Below are positions 59,316 through 64,000 of a stretch of DNA of 64,000 nucleotides, piece after piece. The DNA is taken from positions 1 through 64,000 of the forward strand of contig NZ_MLCE01000013.1 of assembly GCF_002300165.1 (NCBI RefSeq). Direction: 5' to 3'. The stretch is from Streptomyces sp. Tue6028. Lineage in GTDB: Bacteria > Actinomycetota > Actinomycetes > Streptomycetales > Streptomycetaceae. Position 1 is the first letter of the stretch, and the number at the start of each line of letters is the position of its first letter. The position numbers were made by a program, and so were the translations under genes. A model generated the notes under the pieces. The model had not been told where the DNA came from. It searched no databases and saw nothing but the letters and a program-made list of their open reading frames with translations.

Positions 59316-61154
59316 TCAGGCCCCCTGAGCGTCGTGCCTGGCCTGGGCCAGGGCGTCGAGGTCGTTGAGTACCGGCAGGGTCAACGCGTATGCGGTGGCA
59401 GGCTGTTCGTCGAGGATCTGTCCCGCGCGGCGCAGCGCGACCTCGGCACGCTTCAGTGCTCTGCCCCGCTCGCCACCCGCAGCCGGCTCCGCCTGCAACT
59501 GTTCGCGGCCCAGCAGATGGGTCGCCTCACTGAGCGCCGCGCCGGCCAGCGTGGTGAGTTCGGCGCTACGGATCGGATTCCGCCGGTACAGGTGATGTGC
59601 GGCCACCATGCACTCCGTGACGCGCTCCGTGACCGCCCACGACGGATGGTCCTCCCCGTGCGGTGCCTCCGGGTAGACGGCCTGGACGTCGTCCCACAGT
59701 CCCGAGCCCTCGCCCCCCGCCGTACGGCGCTGCCACAGGTGCTCGAAGACGTGCTCCGCGAGCCGCACCAGCCGGTCGTACGCGGGCAGGTTCTGGGACA
59801 GGGTGCAGAGCTGAACCGTCCGTTTGAGCAGCTGGGCCGAGAAGTCGGTCATCGTCCATCGCATCGACGGCCCCAGGGCCTCGCTGCCGTCCAGGGGCAG
59901 TGCGACTCCGGGACGATGCAGTGCGAGGGCCGTGTCCCCACGGGTCATTCGCGTGGTGATGCGGCCGCGATCCGCGAGGCGCTCCATCACGGCGACCGTG
60001 CGGGTGAGGTCCTCGTCCGTGGCCCGACGGCGCTCCAGGTCCTGGACGAGGATGGCGGCGACGGAGAGCGAGAAGTAGGCGGACTCCCGCTGCTGGCCCG
60101 TGGTCCGCCAGGGGATGTCCTCCAGGGGCCAGCGCTCGTCGGTGAAGCGGGCGATGCCCGACCAGTACTGCTGGGTGATCTCCCAGCGCAGTCGGAGGGC
60201 TTCGGCCAGCTTCTGCTGTTCCCCGTCGAGCAGGCCGAGGGTGAGGGTGCGGTCCGAGAACAGGTCCTGGATGCCGTCCAGGGCCACGACGGTGAAGTAG
60301 AGATGCGGTACGGGGGCCGCGATGCCCTGCGGTTGCTTGCCGATGTCCGCGTGCACCTCCACCGAAGGCGCGTCCTGGACCAGGCTCCAGGCCCAGCCGC
60401 ACTCGAAGAGCCGGCCCTCGTCACACAGAGCTTCCTGCACGTCGATGCCCAGGAAGAGGCTCTCCCGGAGGGTGGTGCGAAGCGCTCCGAATCGGCGCTG
60501 GAACGTCTGCGGGACCAGGCGCGGAGGCAGCTCACCCTGGCCGAGGAGTTCGCAGAGAGTGCGTCCCTGGGGCGACCCCTCGTCGAAGACCTCGACGGTG
60601 AAGGAGCGCAGCAGGCCGACCATGGCGGCGGTGAGCCGCTTGCTGCACGCGCTCTTGAGCTCTGCGATCAGGTGCAGCACGTCTCTGCGGCCGGTTTTCG
60701 TCTCGTACGCCTTGAGGAAGCCGAGGGTGGCCAGGCAGAGGGTGACGGACATCGAGTAGGAGTCCACCACCTCGACCTCCCGCTGTTCGGCGGTGAGTTC
60801 TCGGCCGAGGTCCTCAGGCGCGAAGTAGTGGCCGCCCGCGAAGGTGGGCCTCCCGTCGGCGCCGGTGTGCGCGCTCATGAAGTCCGCGACGGCCCGGATC
60901 AGGATCGCCGGGATCTCCGTCCGTCCGCCGGCTCCGCCCAGGGCCCGCTCCACGTCGTCCTGGGTGAGATCCGGGGTGTCCAGGCGGAATCCCGGGATCT
61001 CGGTGGCCGGATACATGAGGCAGAGCAATCGCTCCGCATCGGCCACGCTACTGAGACCGCCCCATGTGCCCCAGGACCATTCACCTCCGTCGAAAGAATT
61101 CCGGGCTGTCGCCCGCCAGATGTCCAACAGGTGCTGACGCGGCTTGATCCGCAC
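59316..61154 (-). CDS. 'SCO2524 family' protein of unknown function, large helical
   Basis: A 612-aa protein that appears mostly alpha-helical, with repeated Leu/Ala/Arg helices (MVGLLRSFTVEVFDEG, ILVQDLERRRATDEDLTRTV, LLKRTVQLCTLSQNLPAYD). The N-terminal segment (KPRQHLLDIWRATARNSFDGGEWSWGTWGG when read in parts) is aromatic-rich and probably conserved. No enzyme motif found; a scaffold or partner-binding role is possible. It lies between the methyltransferase gene (24-bp gap) and the ATPase-like gene. Confidence 0.75.
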   Translation of the reverse strand: MRIKPRQHLLDIWRATARNSFDGGEWSWGTWGGLSSVADAERLLCLMYPATEIPGFRLDTPDLTQDDVERALGGAGGRTEIPAILIRAVADFMSAHTGADGRPTFAGGHYFAPEDLGRELTAEQREVEVVDSYSMSVTLCLATLGFLKAYETKTGRRDVLHLIAELKSACSKRLTAAMVGLLRSFTVEVFDEGSPQGRTLCELLGQGELPPRLVPQTFQRRFGALRTTLRESLFLGIDVQEALCDEGRLFECGWAWSLVQDAPSVEVHADIGKQPQGIAAPVPHLYFTVVALDGIQDLFSDRTLTLGLLDGEQQKLAEALRLRWEITQQYWSGIARFTDERWPLEDIPWRTTGQQRESAYFSLSVAAILVQDLERRRATDEDLTRTVAVMERLADRGRITTRMTRGDTALALHRPGVALPLDGSEALGPSMRWTMTDFSAQLLKRTVQLCTLSQNLPAYDRLVRLAEHVFEHLWQRRTAGGEGSGLWDDVQAVYPEAPHGEDHPSWAVTERVTECMVAAHHLYRRNPIRSAELTTLAGAALSEATHLLGREQLQAEPAAGGERGRALKRAEVALRRAGQILDEQPATAYALTLPVLNDLDALAQARHDAQGA

Positions 61155-61178
61155 CCCTATCCCCCCTCAGAGATGGCG

Positions 61179-61979
61179 TCATCCCGCCGGATCCTCCGCG
61201 GTGGCGTCGGGATCACGCAGGCCCCAGGCCACGATCATTCCCGAATATCCTTCGCGTACCACATTCGGTTGCCCGATATGACGTGTCTCCAGTTTCCCCG
61301 CGTATCCCTCGATGCTCTCCCGCACGTCCGATTCACTGATGTCACACGCGGGGAAGTGGTTCTCTCCCACGCTGTATCCCATGGAATGCTCCATGAACGC
61401 GGCGGCGAAGGGCGCTCCGGGAACCAGGGCACGCATGAAACTCTCCACCGCTCCCTGGAACTCCGTGTGGGAAGTGGACAGTGACTCGGCCACGAAGAAC
61501 ATGGTGCCCATGGACCAGTGCCCACGGCGACCGGCCAGGTCGAAGAGGTCGCCCTTTTCTACCCGTACGGCCTGTCGGAACCGCACCCGCGGGTCGTCGC
61601 CGAGCGCGGTGTACGACTCGTCTTCGCACAGGACGTCCCAGAACTGATCCCAGTTCGCGTCGTATCCTTCCACCTGGCTTTTCAGGTAGCCCACGTTCGC
61701 GGCCGAACGGTCCAGCAACGTGATCTCTTCGCACCAAGGAAGCATGGACAGGGCGGGATAGAGATTCGCCCCGGCACCCACGTCGATTCCCGCGATCCGT
61801 CGGCCCGGATTTCTACGGAAGTGATCGGAGAAATGGCGCCGGACGACGGAAACGATCTCCTGGTCCTCGGCAAGCAGGTGACGGTAGTTGTGATCAATGT
61901 ACGCCGCGGGGTCGAACGTGTCCCAGGCGACGTCCGCATTCAGTTGATCAATACCGTCCCCCGGCGATCTCGAATCCAT
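61179..61979 (-). CDS. 'SCO2525 family' SAM-dependent methyltransferase (NNMT/PNMT-like)
   Basis: A 266-aa methyltransferase. The N-terminal DPAAYIDHNYRHLLAEDQE resembles the NNMT/PNMT/TEMT lead-in. The SAM-binding loop is GIDVGAGANLYPAL, with acidic post-motif ITLLDRSAANVGYL and a later VEKGDLFDL segment. The substrate could be a small amine or the partner proteins; unknown. ATG 61979 is preferred over TTG 61994. First gene of the operon; its promoter lies in the 152-bp divergent gap to the acetyltransferase gene. Confidence 0.82.
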   Translation of the reverse strand: MDSRSPGDGIDQLNADVAWDTFDPAAYIDHNYRHLLAEDQEIVSVVRRHFSDHFRRNPGRRIAGIDVGAGANLYPALSMLPWCEEITLLDRSAANVGYLKSQVEGYDANWDQFWDVLCEDESYTALGDDPRVRFRQAVRVEKGDLFDLAGRRGHWSMGTMFFVAESLSTSHTEFQGAVESFMRALVPGAPFAAAFMEHSMGYSVGENHFPACDISESDVRESIEGYAGKLETRHIGQPNVVREGYSGMIVAWGLRDPDATAEDPAG

Positions 61980-62131
61980 GCCACAAGGTATCAACCACGT
62001 GGAGGGACCGGACGTTCTTTAGGCGTGATCCGAATCGACACACGATGCATGGGGGGCGCACTGGGGCAGTCAGGAATGCAACTGCCGGCCACCCCTTGAA
62101 GTGCCATATCGCGCCACGCGATGCTGTCCGG
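61980..62131. promoter_or_regulatory. Divergent promoter region, methyltransferase operon / GNAT gene
   Basis: The 152-bp gap is somewhat A/T-enriched and contains CCACGTGG near the operon start, an 8-bp palindrome. No consensus -35/-10 pair is convincing. It holds at least the operon's promoter. Confidence 0.4.
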
Positions 62132-62623
62132 ATGCCCGCCCTTCCCTGGGAGCCGCTCCCTTCGCCGCCCCCCTCTCGGCGCCTGCGGATACGACCGGCC
62201 TCCGAGGCCGACCTGTCCGCCCTCCACGACCTCGACGCGGAGTTGTTCCCGGATTTCACCTACCCCTACTTCGTCCTGCGCCAGTTCTTCGACGTGTACG
62301 CCGAGGACCTTCTCCTGCTCGACGACGGCTCGTCCCTCTGCGGATACGTGCTGAGCGCGACGACACCGGACGGTCGACGGAGTTGGGTCCTGGGCTTGGG
62401 CGTCACCAAGGATCTGCGGGGGCAGGGCCAGGGCAGGCGGCTCATGCGCGAAGCACTCCACGAGCTGCGCAACCGTGACGTGCGCGAGGTGTGGCTCAGC
62501 GTCGAACCCGCCAACGACGCCGCGATCGCGTTGTACGGATCGCTGGGCTTCGTGCACCAGGGTTCACGGAAGGACTACTTCGGGCCGGACGAGCACCGGC
62601 TCCTGATGATGCTGCGTCTGTGA
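62132..62623 (+). CDS. GNAT family N-acetyltransferase
   Basis: A 163-aa acetyltransferase. The acetyl-CoA-binding motif A is LGLGVTKDLRGQGQGRRLMREAL (Q/RxxGxG/A form RGQGQG), with motif B NDAAIALYGSLGFV and the tail YFGPDEHRLLMML. RLRIRPASEADLSALHDLD starts the fold. ATG 62132 gives the natural N-terminus; 29 upstream in-frame codons are in the promoter gap. The substrate may be an amino group of a small molecule or a protein N-terminus (RimI-like shape). Confidence 0.88.
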   Translation: MPALPWEPLPSPPPSRRLRIRPASEADLSALHDLDAELFPDFTYPYFVLRQFFDVYAEDLLLLDDGSSLCGYVLSATTPDGRRSWVLGLGVTKDLRGQGQGRRLMREALHELRNRDVREVWLSVEPANDAAIALYGSLGFVHQGSRKDYFGPDEHRLLMMLRL

Positions 62624-62648
62624 CACGGAGGAGGAGAAGGAGGAGCGC

Positions 62649-63308
62649 TCACCGGTCCACGGACACCAGCCCCGCCTCGTACGCGATGATCACCAACTGG
62701 ACCCGGTCCCGGGCGTCCAGCTTGGACAGCAGGCGGGTGAGGTACGTCTTCGCCGTGGCCACGCTGATGAAGAGCCGCTCGGCTATCTCGGTGTTGGACA
62801 GGCCCGTGCCGACCAGGGTGAGGACCTCGCGCTCCCGGTCGGTGATGCCCTTCAACTCGCGGCGTGCCCGGGTCTGTTCGGGGCGTACCGCGGTGAAGTC
62901 GCGGATGAGACGGCGGGTGACGCCGGGCGCGATCAGGGCGTCGCCGGCCGCCACGACGCGGACGGCACCGATGATGTCGTCCAGCGCCATGTCCTTGACG
63001 AGGAAGCCGGACGCGCCCGCGCGCAGCGCCCCGTACACGTAGTCGTCGTCGTCGAACGTGGTGAGGACCACGATCCTGGACTCCCCGCCGCCCCCGGTGA
63101 TCCGGCGCGTCGCCTCGATGCCGTCCACGCCCGGCATGCGGATGTCCATGACGACGACGTCGGGGCTCAGTTCGGCCGCCAGGGTCACCGCCTCCTCGCC
63201 GTTCGCGGCCTCGCCCACCACCTCGAGGTCCTCGATGTCGGCGATGACCATGCGCAGGGCCGTGCGGATGAGCTGCTGGTCGTCGGCCAGGACCACGCGG
63301 ACCGGCAT
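62649..63308 (-). CDS. NarL/LuxR-type response regulator
   Basis: A 219-aa protein. Receiver with VVLADDQQLIRTAL, phosphoacceptor Asp in VVVMDIRMPGVDGI, conserved Thr/Lys (VLTTFDDDDYV, FLVKDMAL). C-terminal HTH ITDREREVLTLVGTGLSNTEIAERL. It overlaps the kinase stop by one base (TGATG). Confidence 0.95.
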   Translation of the reverse strand: MPVRVVLADDQQLIRTALRMVIADIEDLEVVGEAANGEEAVTLAAELSPDVVVMDIRMPGVDGIEATRRITGGGGESRIVVLTTFDDDDYVYGALRAGASGFLVKDMALDDIIGAVRVVAAGDALIAPGVTRRLIRDFTAVRPEQTRARRELKGITDREREVLTLVGTGLSNTEIAERLFISVATAKTYLTRLLSKLDARDRVQLVIIAYEAGLVSVDR

Positions 63309-64000
63309 CAGGGGGCCACCGCCGTCGCGGGGAGCGGAAGGCGGGCCGTCACCCGGAAGCCGCCCTCGGGCCTGGGTCCGGCGCTGAACTCGCCGTGCAG
63401 CAGGGCGACCCGCTCCCGCATGCCGAGGAGCCCGAAGCCCGTGTCGGTGGTGCTGCCCCGGCCCTGGCCGTCGTCCGTGACGTCGACGACGACCTCGTCG
63501 TCGCGGTGGTCGACGGTCACCCGGCAGGCCGCCGTGCCCGCGTGCCGTACGACGTTCGTCACCGACTCCTGGACGATGCGGAACGCGGACAGGTCGATGT
63601 CCGCGGGGAGCGGGCGCGGCTCGCCCCGCCGGCTGACCTCCACGCGCACGCCCGCGGCCGTCGTGACGGCGGCCAGCCGGTCGAGGTCGGCGAGCCCCTC
63701 CGCGGGGCGCAGCCGCGACGCCTCCTCGTCCGGGGACGGACCGGTGCCGGGGCTCCGGGACCGGTCGGCCTCGCGCAGCGCGACCAGCATGCGCCGCAGC
63801 CCCGCCAGGGTCTCGCGGCCCGCCGTCTCCACCGCCGTCATCGCCTCACGCGCAGCGTCCGGCCGGGTGTGGACGACCCGGGCCGCCGCCCCCGCCTGGA
63901 GGGCCACGATGCCGATGCTGTGCGCGACCATGTCGTGCATCTCGCGGGCGATGCGCAGACGTTCGTCGGTGACGGCCTGGGTTGCGGCACGCACGCGCAG
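63308..64000 (-). CDS. Sensor histidine kinase, partial (5' end beyond window)
   Basis: The C-terminal 230 or so residues of a HisKA_3 kinase. The phosphoacceptor motif ERLRIAREMHDMVAHSIG with its His is near the visible N-terminus, and the HATPase domain shows VDVTDDGQG and TGFGLLGMRERVALLHGEF. The membrane/sensor portion lies outside the window. Cognate to the overlapping response regulator. Confidence 0.92.
   Translation of the reverse strand: MRVRAATQAVTDERLRIAREMHDMVAHSIGIVALQAGAAARVVHTRPDAAREAMTAVETAGRETLAGLRRMLVALREADRSRSPGTGPSPDEEASRLRPAEGLADLDRLAAVTTAAGVRVEVSRRGEPRPLPADIDLSAFRIVQESVTNVVRHAGTAACRVTVDHRDDEVVVDVTDDGQGRGSTTDTGFGLLGMRERVALLHGEFSAGPRPEGGFRVTARLPLPATAVAP

Noticed and set aside
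58623..61484. A 953-aa plus-strand frame over the uncharacterised operon
   Set aside because: The minus-strand frames are tightly spaced, have balanced composition and recognisable P-loop and SAM motifs; the plus frame has none.

Overview
The window is about 64 kb of very GC-rich DNA with short intergenic gaps, many GTG starts and heavy third-position G/C. The gene families are typically actinobacterial: a Hrd-type sigma factor, DUF397 with its HTH partner, a GH18 chitinase with DasR-like boxes, a class F-type sortase and a Zur-controlled zinc importer. Together these point to a Streptomyces chromosome, core region. From memory, the order hrdA–dnaG–dgt–nas/nir–ppdK–chitinase–glyS–znu–zur–uppS–recO–'SCO2521-2525 families' follows the S. 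coelicolor SCO2465–SCO2526 segment. I did no alignment, and no insertion sequence, prophage, CRISPR array, rRNA or tRNA was seen.

Layout. (1) 1–7.3 kb, minus strand: sigma factor HrdA, DNA primase, a ferredoxin-reductase-like flavoprotein, dGTPase and a sirohydrochlorin chelatase. (2) 7.5–10.7 kb: a SanA/YdcF protein and the assimilatory nitrate reductase. (3) 10.8–17.2 kb: a gamma-glutamylcyclotransferase-like protein and CutA, then a secreted M4 metalloprotease. These are followed by an FMN reductase with a SoxR-like box, a sortase with a likely substrate, and a secreted trypsin/PDZ protease. (4) 17.2–20.6 kb: a TauE/SafE exporter and a two-component system with an extra sensor-domain protein. 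(5) 20.7–25.3 kb: a 33-bp tandem repeat, a GlnR-like box and the nitrite reductase operon. (6) 25.3–28 kb: a TetR regulator and two short-chain dehydrogenases. (7) 28–36.2 kb: pyruvate phosphate dikinase, a ROK repressor and two glycoside hydrolases. (8) 36.2–43.8 kb: dihydrouridine synthase, two MFS exporters, an MmyB-type regulator, a small Cys/His protein, and a TetR/aldo-keto reductase pair. (9) 44–52.2 kb: chitinase, glyS, the zinc uptake and Zur locus, a YcxB-like membrane protein, uppS and recO. (10) 52.2–55.2 kb: a DUF1266 protein, the HTH/DUF397 module with two small partners, and a membrane protein. (11) 55.4–62 kb: a compact minus-strand operon of uncharacterised families. (12) 62.1–64 kb: a GNAT acetyltransferase and a two-component pair cut by the window edge.

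How the genes work together. Nitrate reductase, NirB/NirD and the sirohydrochlorin chelatase form one nitrate-to-ammonia assimilation pathway. GlnR-like boxes with an 11-bp period precede nasA and the nir operon, and a weaker one precedes the chelatase gene. Zinc is handled by a box-controlled, apparently leaderless znuA, then znuCB and zur. Chitin breakdown is linked to DasR-like palindromes that flank the chitinase -35 element.

The best candidate for an undescribed system is the operon at 55.4–62 kb. It combines a ParA/MinD-like ATPase whose P-loop lysine is replaced by arginine, an NNMT-like methyltransferase, three proteins without recognisable domains and probably a membrane-anchored protein. 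Its function is unknown to me; I describe what is visible without assigning a role.
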